64,000 nucleotides of DNA from Lentisphaerota bacterium (GTDB lineage Bacteria > Verrucomicrobiota > Lentisphaeria > Oligosphaerales > JABHEG01), in assembly GCA_018676675.1 (NCBI GenBank), contig JABHEG010000218.1:50111-114110 (forward strand), read 5' to 3'. The notes below the pieces were generated by a model. The model searched no databases. It was not told where the DNA came from and saw nothing but the letters and a program-made list of their open reading frames with translations. The translations under genes were made by a program, and so were the position numbers. Below, piece by piece: positions 39,968 to 48,750 of the stretch. The number at the start of each line of letters is the position of its first letter. The first letter of the stretch is position 1.

Positions 39968-42900
39968 ATGCCACACTCCGCGCTCAATCGGCTCATCCAC
40001 CTGCTGGCTTCGGCAGTCATGGCCTCTACGCTCTGCGCAGAGCCCCCTGCCCTCCTCTCGAATCCGTCATTCGAAGACGGGACAGGAAACGGACCGACCG
40101 GATGGGAACTCACCGGAGAGGGGGAATGGACGACTGGCAGAACAGCGCATGGAACGCGCGCCGTCACGGTGACCGGCGATGGCGAAGGCCAGTGGCGCAG
40201 CAATTCGCTCGATCTCCAGCCTGGTGGGACGTACGAGCTCCGTTTCCGCTGCAGGTACCGGCCAAACGTCCTGTTCGCACCGGCCTATGCGGTCGCCGGC
40301 CCGGAGTTCGCCATCCAGGTGATCCCTCTCGCGGCCGACGAAGCAACGCCGCAATGGAAGCAGCACGTTGTGCGTTTTGTGGTCCCTACGCCTCTCCCAC
40401 CTGCCGCAAGCCGCATCGGTCTCGGGCAGTGGCGGCTGAAGGGCGCGATTGACTATGATGACCTGGAGCTCTATCCCGTCAAACTCGCCCATCGTGTCCA
40501 CGGGGCCACGACTCTCGGTGAAGGTGAGAGTATCACCGGGGGAGCCTACCGCTTCGCCGCCCCGCTCGCCACATGGCGGACGGTGAGCCGGCCCCTCGAT
40601 TCCTACACCGATCGATTCCACGACAACCGGTGGCGCTTCTCAAAGGCAGACGCAACCCTCGTCTATCGTCACCACATCGCCGGGCATCGCCAGACAAAGG
40701 TGTCAATCCAGCCGGAGGTGTGGTTCCATCAGGAGACGAGCTGGGTGCTGCACGTCGAGGTCTCCGCAGATGGCATCGGCTACCGGTCGCTTGGGACGTT
40801 CCACTACGACGGCGACAAACCGACTCTTAGTATCCCGCCGGACATGCTGCCGGCCGAGACAATCTGGGTGCGATTGCGTAACGACGCTTCCGATGGTTCG
40901 ACCCCGGTCTTCTACCAACTCCGGGGGTACGAATACAGCGCCCGCCTCGATGGCCAACCGGTCGAGTTCTCAGGAGTAACGACGTTCGTCACCGTACTGG
41001 GAAGCGATCGCTCTCTCTCAGTGGCCCCGCGGGCTCCCATCCCGGGAGAAGCCGTCTTCGGCCTGGATATCGCCAACAACGGGACAACGGCGGTGTCTCT
41101 CAGCCCTTCCGTGGTGGTTACACACGAATCGGGGAACTCCCGACGCCTCCACGGGCAGAAGCGGACGCTTGCACCGGCTGCCTCCGCCCGAGTGGACATC
41201 CCGTACTCCACGCCACAGCCGGGCACATACTCCCTCACCTGCTCGCTGGGCCCCGCGTTGAAAACGGCCCTGGCCACTGAAACCAGGGTCCCGATCCTTG
41301 AGGCCAACCACTACGGCAAGCGCCTGCCGTCCTCAAACGATGGGGTTGCGCTCTGGTGGGCGTCTTCCGGCTGGAAAGTCAGCCGGACACGGCGACCGCC
41401 TGAGGAGGAAGCATCCGCCATCCACATCAGCGTGGCACGGAACGAGGCCGAGTGTGCTCAACTGGTTGTCCGTCCGGACGTGGAGATCCACAGCCTGAAG
41501 GCCATCGCAGGCGCGTTCCGCACCGCTTCCGGAGACCTTCTGCCGGCGTCTGCCGTCGATCTCCTGCGGGTGCGGTATGTGAATGTTGATTACGTATCCG
41601 ACGCCTTTGGGGCCATCGGTTCCTGGCCTGATCCATTGCCCCCTCTCGGCACCGGTTGCCGCGTCCCCGCCAACCAGAACCAGCCACTGTGGCTCCGCGT
41701 GACTCCCCCCAGGGAAGCCACCCCAGGTGTCTATCGAGGAACGATCACGGTGAACGCTGATGGAGCCAGCACTGACGTCTCTGTGGAGGTCAACGTGTAT
41801 GACTTCGCACTCCCGGACCAGACAAGCTGCCGTTCGCTTTTCGGCTTCTCGTGGAACAACGTCAACCAATACCATCGCCTGACCACCGACGAACAGCGCC
41901 GCACTGTGCTAGACAAATACCTGCGCAGCTTCAGCACACACCGTCTCAGTCCTTACGACCCAGCCCCTCTGGATCACGTCACCTATACCTGGAACACCAA
42001 CCTGGACTGGGAAGGAGGCCGTCTGGACGAAGGCCAGGCCCACTCGGGCAGGAAATCGCTGCTCGCGGAAGACACCAGCGAGACAAGCAATTCCTACGCA
42101 CATCTCAGATCGCTGCTCCCAATTTCCGGCAAACCGCTACGGCTCGGCCTCTGGTATCGTACCTTGGGCTCAAACGAGAGCGCCGCTATCTACATCTGCC
42201 ACTTCGACAGCGCCCGGCAATGGTATAGCGGGAAGAACCGACACATTGACCTCCGGGCAGACACAAACTGGCGAGAGCTAACGAGGACCATCGAGGAGTT
42301 CCCGGAGGGCACAGCCTTCGTACGCCTGATGGCCCACGGCTGCCGCTATTCTGATCCCGGTGAACGCACAGGCAGCGTTTGGGTCGATGACGTGTCACTT
42401 ATCGACACAGACACTGGCGCGGAACTGGTCGTGGACGGCGGCTTCGAGGACGCCAAAGTCATCGGTCCGGAACTCGGTGTCACGTTCGACTGGAAGCGAT
42501 GGGATGGTGCTCTGGACAAAGCAGTCAACGATTACCATTTCAACTCGTTCGTCTTCCGAGTCCCCGGACTCGGAGGCGGCACGTTCTACGCACGCCGCCC
42601 GGGGGAACTGCTCGGCCACGCCCAAGGCACTCCGACACACCGTGCGCTCTTCCAGACGTGGTGCGGGGAAGCCCGCGCACACCTGGAGGCACGTGGACTC
42701 CTCAAACGAGCCGTCTGCTATCCCTTCGATGAACCGGCCGAGAAAGACTACGACTTCGTGGTGGAACAACTCCTATTCCTGAAAGACGGATTCCCGGGAC
42801 TCAGCCGCATGATCCCCATGAATCTCGGCGCGGCCGACGCCTTCCTCGGTTGGGTCGACTACTGGTGCCCCGTTCTCTCTTCACACAACCGCGACTTCGC

Positions 42901-43504
42901 GCGGGAACGTCGGGAGGCCGGCGATCGCTACACCTGGTACATCTGCTGCTCCCCCAAGGCCCCGTACATCGCCAACTTCATCGATCGCGCGGGAACGGAC
43001 CTGCGAGTATGGCTGTGGCAGACCTGGCAAGAAAACGTCGACGGCGTCCTTATCTGGCAGACCAACTACTGGCACAGTCGCCCAGCCTATCCCGATGCGC
43101 TCCAGAACCCTTACGAAGACTCCATGAGCTGGGTCGGCGGATACGGCACGAAGCCCGGCGAAAAGCGCCGCTGGAACGTAGGCGATGGGCGTTTCATCTA
43201 CCCGCCGGAGGCTGCCACTGGATCCCAAATCGAACCAATACTTGATGGCCCCGTCTCAAGTATCCGCTGGGAAGCACTCCGCGATGGGATGGAGGATTTC
43301 GAGTACCTGAGTATGCTGAAGCGGTTGCTGGCCCGGAAACGCCAGTCCCTGAGTTCTGAAGAGGCCCGGCAATGCCAGGCATTGCTCACAGTTCCTGCAG
43401 AGATCTCGGAATCGCTGACCTCTTACACCCGGGATCCTGGCCCCATCGAGGCTCGCCGCCGGGAGTTGGCCCAAGCCATCGAGGCACTAGTGTGCCGTCC
43501 CTGA
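39968..43504 (+). CDS. Secreted glycoside hydrolase 123 / DUF4091-like protein
   Basis: Signal peptide; LLSNPSFEDGTGNGPTGW carbohydrate-binding-type start; AVCYPFDEPAEKDYDF, WLWQTWQENVDGVLIWQTNYW, SIRWEALRDGMEDFEYL typical of DUF4091. GGAGG before the ATG at 39968. Confidence 0.8.
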   Translation: MPHSALNRLIHLLASAVMASTLCAEPPALLSNPSFEDGTGNGPTGWELTGEGEWTTGRTAHGTRAVTVTGDGEGQWRSNSLDLQPGGTYELRFRCRYRPNVLFAPAYAVAGPEFAIQVIPLAADEATPQWKQHVVRFVVPTPLPPAASRIGLGQWRLKGAIDYDDLELYPVKLAHRVHGATTLGEGESITGGAYRFAAPLATWRTVSRPLDSYTDRFHDNRWRFSKADATLVYRHHIAGHRQTKVSIQPEVWFHQETSWVLHVEVSADGIGYRSLGTFHYDGDKPTLSIPPDMLPAETIWVRLRNDASDGSTPVFYQLRGYEYSARLDGQPVEFSGVTTFVTVLGSDRSLSVAPRAPIPGEAVFGLDIANNGTTAVSLSPSVVVTHESGNSRRLHGQKRTLAPAASARVDIPYSTPQPGTYSLTCSLGPALKTALATETRVPILEANHYGKRLPSSNDGVALWWASSGWKVSRTRRPPEEEASAIHISVARNEAECAQLVVRPDVEIHSLKAIAGAFRTASGDLLPASAVDLLRVRYVNVDYVSDAFGAIGSWPDPLPPLGTGCRVPANQNQPLWLRVTPPREATPGVYRGTITVNADGASTDVSVEVNVYDFALPDQTSCRSLFGFSWNNVNQYHRLTTDEQRRTVLDKYLRSFSTHRLSPYDPAPLDHVTYTWNTNLDWEGGRLDEGQAHSGRKSLLAEDTSETSNSYAHLRSLLPISGKPLRLGLWYRTLGSNESAAIYICHFDSARQWYSGKNRHIDLRADTNWRELTRTIEEFPEGTAFVRLMAHGCRYSDPGERTGSVWVDDVSLIDTDTGAELVVDGGFEDAKVIGPELGVTFDWKRWDGALDKAVNDYHFNSFVFRVPGLGGGTFYARRPGELLGHAQGTPTHRALFQTWCGEARAHLEARGLLKRAVCYPFDEPAEKDYDFVVEQLLFLKDGFPGLSRMIPMNLGAADAFLGWVDYWCPVLSSHNRDFARERREAGDRYTWYICCSPKAPYIANFIDRAGTDLRVWLWQTWQENVDGVLIWQTNYWHSRPAYPDALQNPYEDSMSWVGGYGTKPGEKRRWNVGDGRFIYPPEAATGSQIEPILDGPVSSIRWEALRDGMEDFEYLSMLKRLLARKRQSLSSEEARQCQALLTVPAEISESLTSYTRDPGPIEARRRELAQAIEALVCRP

Positions 43505-43769
43505 AGTAATGGTGCACGAACGTCGGCCATTCGGGTCGCTTCAGGTGCATCTCCGGGCGTAAGTCGATGCTGAGCCATCGTCGTCGCCCGGCGATGTCGA
43601 CTGAGCGCCAGAAGGGTCACGCCCCAAAGGGGTTTCGCGCTCTTGGCGCAGGCGACACCCCGCCGGGGTCGGGAGTTATCCTCCGGATAGCCCCGCTCCC
43701 CCGGTGGAGCGCCTCTGCATCCAAGACAGCTGCAATTCGTGCTTCATTACTTGCGGGACGGCACACTAG
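43487..43769. mobile_element. MITE-like element with ~34-bp imperfect terminal inverted repeats and multiple internal hairpins
   Basis: Left ctagtgtgccgtccctgaagtaatggtgcacgaa; right end reverse-complemented ctagtgtgccgtcccgcaagtaatgaagcacgaa. Internal palindromes accccgccggggt, gcgctcttggcgc, ccccaaagggg, gctcccccggtggagc. Confidence 0.7.
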
Positions 43770-43898
43770 CCAAACGGGAATAGCGTTGAGCGATACGTCC
43801 TGCCGAGGCCATCCCTCCTCCACTGCCCCTTGCGGAAATGGGACAACACTCTCGGTCCAGAGATGGGCCGAGCCCCTGCAGCAGCATGCTTCACCCGA

Positions 43899-45764
43899 TT
43901 ACTCGCCCAACCCCACTCCTTCGGCCGCATGCAGTCTCAGCAGTGCCTCAAGGAACGTGGCCCGTTCACGCAGTCGCCACCAGTCGGGACAACGGACACC
44001 TGCCAGGGCATCACACTCCCGGTCCGCAAGCTCACGTGCCCACTCAAGAAACCGCCCTGCCTCCACGCCCCTCTTCGCCAACAACAAGCACAGTTTGATG
44101 TATTGCCCAGTTGCTCGAAAGGTCCAGCGTCCTTCGGGCGTGAAAGCACCGTCCAGCTTCCGGCTCTCGTCCAACGCATCCCCGGCGACGGCAGACAACC
44201 TGTCAAACAAGTCAGATGGAGGACACTCCATGAGCGTTGCGGCCTGCCCCAGCTGGAACGGAATGTCCGTCCCCGCACAGTGCTCGTAGTAGTTTGGGTG
44301 CCGGTAAAGGCCCGCCCCGATGTAAACCTGTACCTGGGCCATCTCAGGGGCTTCGTCCACGGCTTCCGCTTTCTCCGCTTCGCTGGCGAAACAGTACCGA
44401 GCCGTCCCCTGCCAGGGCCTTCCGTCAAGCTCGAGATGCTCGCGGAAAATGCGCGCTTCGGGATCATAGGAAAACGTCGCCACACCGAGAGCCAGTCGGG
44501 ACGCCATCTGTTCGAGCTGCTGCGACAAAGTCTCACCCCCGCTGCTCTGCCGCAGCTCCTCAACAGCCTGCATCCAGGATACAGCAGTCAGAGCAGCACC
44601 ACGTGTTTCTACCCATTGTCCTGGCGGTTGATCCTCCCCTGGCGCATACCCCACGGCCCCAAAGAAATTGGGGATGAGCCCTGATTCGGGGTGCTGAACC
44701 GCCTCCCACTTGTCCGCCATCCTCTGAGCCCAGTCGAGACAGTCAGAATCGCCCGTGCGGCGCCAGCACGAACACCACCAATGAATCATGCGTCCACCCG
44801 CCGTATCGAAAGCACAGTGGCTGGGTGTCTTGACCAGGCTGTGCACCCCCGCACGATCGTCAAAACCGTATTCGCAGAAACGGTTGTAGTCGAAGTTCTC
44901 CGGGTCGGTGATCAAGCCGTAAAACATCGCTCGGAAGCAACGGTGAAGCTGCCTGGGCATGTAAGGCCACACTCGATCCAGGCACAGCTCCGGGCAGTTC
45001 CCCGAGTTCAACGGTTTGAACTTCGGGACGTCAGTCGCCCCCTTGCTGTGCGCCTCCCCCGTCCGGACGTCAAAGTCACATTCCTGGCTCAGAAACATCA
45101 GTCCGGAACGCGAATCAAAACCATGTTCAGCGACAATCTCAAGCATCTTGTCGACGAGTTTCCGATAAACCGGCCTCCCGGTTGCCTCGCTGAGCAGATC
45201 AAGAATCGGCCACAGCTCACGGTCGGCTCGGAACGTCTCATATTCGAAAGGCCGCTCAGGGAACCAGTAGGTTCGGTAGACGCCATTCTCCCGGTGGCCC
45301 AACGAGCGGTAGCCAAGCGTGACCGGCCGGGTCACTGTCACAAACGGGACACCATCGGGAGCATCAAGAAAACGCCGGGCCTGCTGCGCCAGGATGGCGT
45401 CCACAGCCTGCGTCACGACGTCCAAGTAGCCGGCAGCAGGCCGCCCGCTGCTCTTTCCCCTTGTCCCGAGTGCAACCGTGACACAGATGGAGGGAAGACA
45501 GCCATCGACCGTTAAGTCGTAGTATCCCGGGGCCAAATCACCCACGGGAATCGCGAAAGACTGGTCGCTCTCTTCCTCCGACTCAAATGGCAGTAACGCA
45601 TACTCCCAGACCACGGTGGGACGTTCCTTGCCGCGAAGGCTCAAGGACATGCTCCGGTCCGACTCACCCAAGCCACGCACCACCCCGTGCAGTTCCTTAC
45701 GGCCATCGAGTACAAAGTAGGTGTCGAGCTCAAGTGCGATCCTGCCTGCAGTCTCTCCTGACAT
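43899..45764 (-). CDS. Putative (alpha/alpha) six-hairpin-type glycosidase or lyase, function unassigned
   Basis: Long ORF with W-rich helical segments (DRELWPILDLLSEATGRPVYRKLVDKMLEIVAEHGFD; GGRMIHWWCSCWRRTGDSDCLDWAQRMADKWEAVQH). Fold-level assignment only. Confidence 0.5.
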   Translation of the reverse strand: MSGETAGRIALELDTYFVLDGRKELHGVVRGLGESDRSMSLSLRGKERPTVVWEYALLPFESEEESDQSFAIPVGDLAPGYYDLTVDGCLPSICVTVALGTRGKSSGRPAAGYLDVVTQAVDAILAQQARRFLDAPDGVPFVTVTRPVTLGYRSLGHRENGVYRTYWFPERPFEYETFRADRELWPILDLLSEATGRPVYRKLVDKMLEIVAEHGFDSRSGLMFLSQECDFDVRTGEAHSKGATDVPKFKPLNSGNCPELCLDRVWPYMPRQLHRCFRAMFYGLITDPENFDYNRFCEYGFDDRAGVHSLVKTPSHCAFDTAGGRMIHWWCSCWRRTGDSDCLDWAQRMADKWEAVQHPESGLIPNFFGAVGYAPGEDQPPGQWVETRGAALTAVSWMQAVEELRQSSGGETLSQQLEQMASRLALGVATFSYDPEARIFREHLELDGRPWQGTARYCFASEAEKAEAVDEAPEMAQVQVYIGAGLYRHPNYYEHCAGTDIPFQLGQAATLMECPPSDLFDRLSAVAGDALDESRKLDGAFTPEGRWTFRATGQYIKLCLLLAKRGVEAGRFLEWARELADRECDALAGVRCPDWWRLRERATFLEALLRLHAAEGVGLGE

Positions 45765-45796
45765 GGTCCAACTCCCCGTTGCCGCCGTCCGAACGC

Positions 45797-47473
45797 TCAC
45801 TTCGTTCCTGGCAGAGGCCAATGCGTGCCCGCCACGTGAGTAACATTCTCATTGTCGTTGATGTAGTAAAGCGTGAAGACATCTCCGTCCGTCTTCTGCG
45901 CGGAGATCGGGTAGCCATTGTCCCCACCGTTTCCAGTCCCGTCGGCTCGGACAATGATCTCATTCTTCAAGTCCCACGTGTGTCCGCCATCAGCACTGAC
46001 CAACGCCCGCACCCCCATGGCATCACGGCGATACCCACGACTCCAGAGCAGCCGACCGTCTCTGAGCAAGAGTACGTGGCTCGGATAGCCCCAGGCACCG
46101 GTGTCCTCCGGGGGCCCCCAGGTCTTCCCCCCGTCTGACGAGAAGCACTGGAACGTGTTCATGGCCCCATCCTTCGGGCGCATCATAGCTACCATCTCGC
46201 CCTGTCCGTTGGCGCAAACTGCCGTCTCATTGAACCCCAGCCCTATCGACCGCGGCGCGGCGATCTGGACCACGTCCCACGTTTCTCCGTCGTCCTCGGA
46301 GCGAATCCCCCAAACACCCGAACGCCCTTTCGGGGATTCGCTACCGTAAATCGCTGTCAACCATACCTTCCCGAGCCGAAGGAATGAACAGCTCTGGTGG
46401 AAACTCATGACCCCTGCGGGAGCAGGACACGGCAGCTCGAGAACACGTGACGTCGTGCCATCCGGATGTCTGAATCGAACGCGTGGATCCCCCAGGTAGG
46501 CCACCGTTCCCTTGCGAACACTCATCCAACGACGGCCCCGCTCCCGAATCGCCGGAAGCTCGGCCTCATCGACGTAGACCCACCCGCGCGCATGAGGATT
46601 GATAGCGGTGCCGTCCTCTCGCACCATGCGCGGATCCGGTAGGAGCTCACTCGATCGAGCCCACGTCAGCCCTTCGTCGTTGGATACATACCGTGCAGAG
46701 CCCCCGGTGTTGTCGATGTGCGAACGCCGCGAACGCGTCCCGAAACTGGTGATCCAACGCCCATCGGGAAGGACCTTGAGATTCGGGAAGCAGGCGTATA
46801 CGCCCTCACGTCGGTAGATGATGACATTGTTCGCCCCCTCTACCTGTTCAGCTGCCACGATCGCCGATGCGAAGCGCACATCCTTCCAGTAGGCCTCTCC
46901 CGTTGCCGCGCTGGAGATCGAGCCAAACATGACAGTTCGGCGCCCATTGTGTGCCGGCTTGATAAAGCTGCCCCATCCGTCAATTGCCAACTTGCCATCC
47001 ACCCAGACCTCGATATTGATCCCGGCAAACCGAATCAAGTAGGTGTGAAACGTATCGGTAGTGTCCATCGCGTACTCGAGATCGCTGCCCGCCAGACGGA
47101 TCCGGTCCGGATAGAACGTGACACTGTCCTCGTGCGTTCCGTCAGAAACGTGCAGGCACATCCCTGATCGCCCAGTACATGAGATGAGCCGCAGAGTCGC
47201 CTGCGCTGCCCCTCCCCGTTCCGCCCGGGCCGACCAACTCCGACTGAAACAGTGCAGTTGGGTGGTGCGTGTCCCCCCGTCGACGATGTGCAGTCCGTCC
47301 GGCGTCAGTTCAGACCGTGTTTCCGCTCCTTTGCTGGTCCCCCAGCCACACGCGTCCGGCAACACATCAGCCGAGTAGACGCGCGTCCACGCGATCCCGG
47401 GCCCAACCGGTTCGGCCCGGATGGCCCCGACTGCAGCAAACACGAACGCCGCAAGCACACCACGAGTTACCAT
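45797..47473 (-). CDS. Secreted sialidase-like (BNR) protein
   Basis: Signal peptide MVTRGVLAAFVFAAVGAIRA; BNR-like blocks ARYVSNDEGLTWA, IRSEDDGETWDVVQ, CFSSDGGKTWGPPE, LVSADGGHTWDLK. Confidence 0.82.
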   Translation of the reverse strand: MVTRGVLAAFVFAAVGAIRAEPVGPGIAWTRVYSADVLPDACGWGTSKGAETRSELTPDGLHIVDGGTRTTQLHCFSRSWSARAERGGAAQATLRLISCTGRSGMCLHVSDGTHEDSVTFYPDRIRLAGSDLEYAMDTTDTFHTYLIRFAGINIEVWVDGKLAIDGWGSFIKPAHNGRRTVMFGSISSAATGEAYWKDVRFASAIVAAEQVEGANNVIIYRREGVYACFPNLKVLPDGRWITSFGTRSRRSHIDNTGGSARYVSNDEGLTWARSSELLPDPRMVREDGTAINPHARGWVYVDEAELPAIRERGRRWMSVRKGTVAYLGDPRVRFRHPDGTTSRVLELPCPAPAGVMSFHQSCSFLRLGKVWLTAIYGSESPKGRSGVWGIRSEDDGETWDVVQIAAPRSIGLGFNETAVCANGQGEMVAMMRPKDGAMNTFQCFSSDGGKTWGPPEDTGAWGYPSHVLLLRDGRLLWSRGYRRDAMGVRALVSADGGHTWDLKNEIIVRADGTGNGGDNGYPISAQKTDGDVFTLYYINDNENVTHVAGTHWPLPGTK

Positions 47474-47622
47474 GCTGCCAACACTCCATACCATGCCAAA
47501 GCTCTGGAACACCGCAGGCACCATAGGTGTCCTCGCCAACCGTGAAAAGAACTCTACCCGGAGGACGCAGATGCCATCGCTGAAGCCTACAGGAGAGGCG
47601 AAGGTTAGGGGCGGAGACTGCC

Positions 47623-47889
47623 CTACCTGTAGTCCTTACCGTTGAGACTGCGCAGTACGGACGCCTGCCAGCCCTCCAGCGCCACCTGCATCGACGCGAC
47701 CCTTCCCGACTCGCCGGCGCACAGGTCTGTTGTTTCCATGGGGTCCTGCTTCAAATTGTAAAGCTCCGTCCTAACCAGTTTGCCTTTGCTGGGGACACGA
47801 TGGAGCTTTCAGGGCCAATCCAGCCATGCTACGTGGCCCGGGAAGACATCTTCAGGATACTGCTTCTCAGTCACACCGGCCTCCGGGCG
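47623..47889 (-). pseudogene. C-terminal remnant of a sulfatase with in-frame TGA
   Basis: Minus-strand reading directly after the isomerase stop, same frame: RPEAGVTEKQYPEDVFPGHVAWLDWP*KLHRVPSKGKLVRTELYNLKQDPMETTDLCAGESGRVASMQVALEGWQASVLRSLNGKDYR*. 'KLHR..S...ELYNL..DP.E..DL' is the sulfatase C-terminal signature. Confidence 0.75.
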
Positions 47890-48732
47890 TCAGGAGTCCT
47901 CCGTGATGGAGACCAGGATCTCAGTCAAGCGACGCCCGTAGTTCACATACGTTTCATACATCACGCGAGGGTCACTCGTTTTTCCCGTGTGGACGACCGC
48001 GGCGATGTGCGGTTCGATAGACACGAACCCGCCGTAGCCAGAAGCGTGCAGGTCGGCCAGAATCTCCGGGACCATCGCGTCGCCCTCTCCGCACACCACG
48101 GTGTGCCCCAAGGCACGACTGCTGTCTTTGATGTGCACGTAAACGATGTAGTCCTTCACCGTACTGTAAAATTGCCACGGATCCTGGCCGTGACCGACCA
48201 CGTTACCGGTGTCGTACAGCCACTTGAGTGACGGGGAGTCGACCGCATCCATGAACGACACGGCGTTCTCAGCCGAAAGTCCGGCCCAGCCGCGACAGTT
48301 CTCAATCCCCATAACAACTCCCCCATCCTCAGCCATCTTCGCAAGCTCACGCACTCGCCGCAGTGACTCGTCTCGCCAGGCTCCGTCCTCGAGCGGCGCA
48401 TCGGTATCATTCGGCCAGGTCATGATCCGGACGTACGTCGTTCCCAGCCGCTGCATGCGGGGAATAACACGCTTCAATTCGTCGACGTCCTCCTGGAATT
48501 CCCCGGAAATGCTCTTCGCCCAATTGCCGATCGTTCCACCAAAACCTGAGACCTTCATACCGGCTTCACTGACCGCGGCGTAGACGCGATCAAACGTCGC
48601 GTCATCAACGCAGGACAGATTCTCGCCATCCACGAGTCGGAGTTCCATGTGCTCCCAGCCGAGCGCCCTGTGCGCCCGAATCTGTGTATCCAGGGACGCA
48701 CCCGCTTCGTCACTGATTCCTGAACAGATCAT
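47890..48732 (-). CDS. Sugar phosphate isomerase/epimerase (xylose isomerase-like TIM barrel)
   Basis: MICSGISDEAGASLDTQIRAHRALGWEHMELRLVDGEN...GIENCRGWAGLSAENAVSFMDAV...YDTGNVVGHGQDPW...YVHIKDSSR...GYGGFVSIEPH. Confidence 0.9.
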   Translation of the reverse strand: MICSGISDEAGASLDTQIRAHRALGWEHMELRLVDGENLSCVDDATFDRVYAAVSEAGMKVSGFGGTIGNWAKSISGEFQEDVDELKRVIPRMQRLGTTYVRIMTWPNDTDAPLEDGAWRDESLRRVRELAKMAEDGGVVMGIENCRGWAGLSAENAVSFMDAVDSPSLKWLYDTGNVVGHGQDPWQFYSTVKDYIVYVHIKDSSRALGHTVVCGEGDAMVPEILADLHASGYGGFVSIEPHIAAVVHTGKTSDPRVMYETYVNYGRRLTEILVSITEDS

Positions 48733-48750
48733 GTGCTTGCTCCATTGGTG

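Noticed and set aside
43567-44684. ORFs 43567-44289 and 43830-44684 (+) as genes
   Set aside because: They cross the MITE-like element and lie antisense to the six-hairpin-type CDS; no recognisable domains.
28642-47889. TGA recoded as an amino acid (two genes with in-frame TGA, one at a position usually Trp)
   Set aside because: Many intact genes here end in TGA at natural C-termini (e.g. 2184, 13081, 14498), so TGA is a normal stop; pseudogenisation or sequencing error is simpler.
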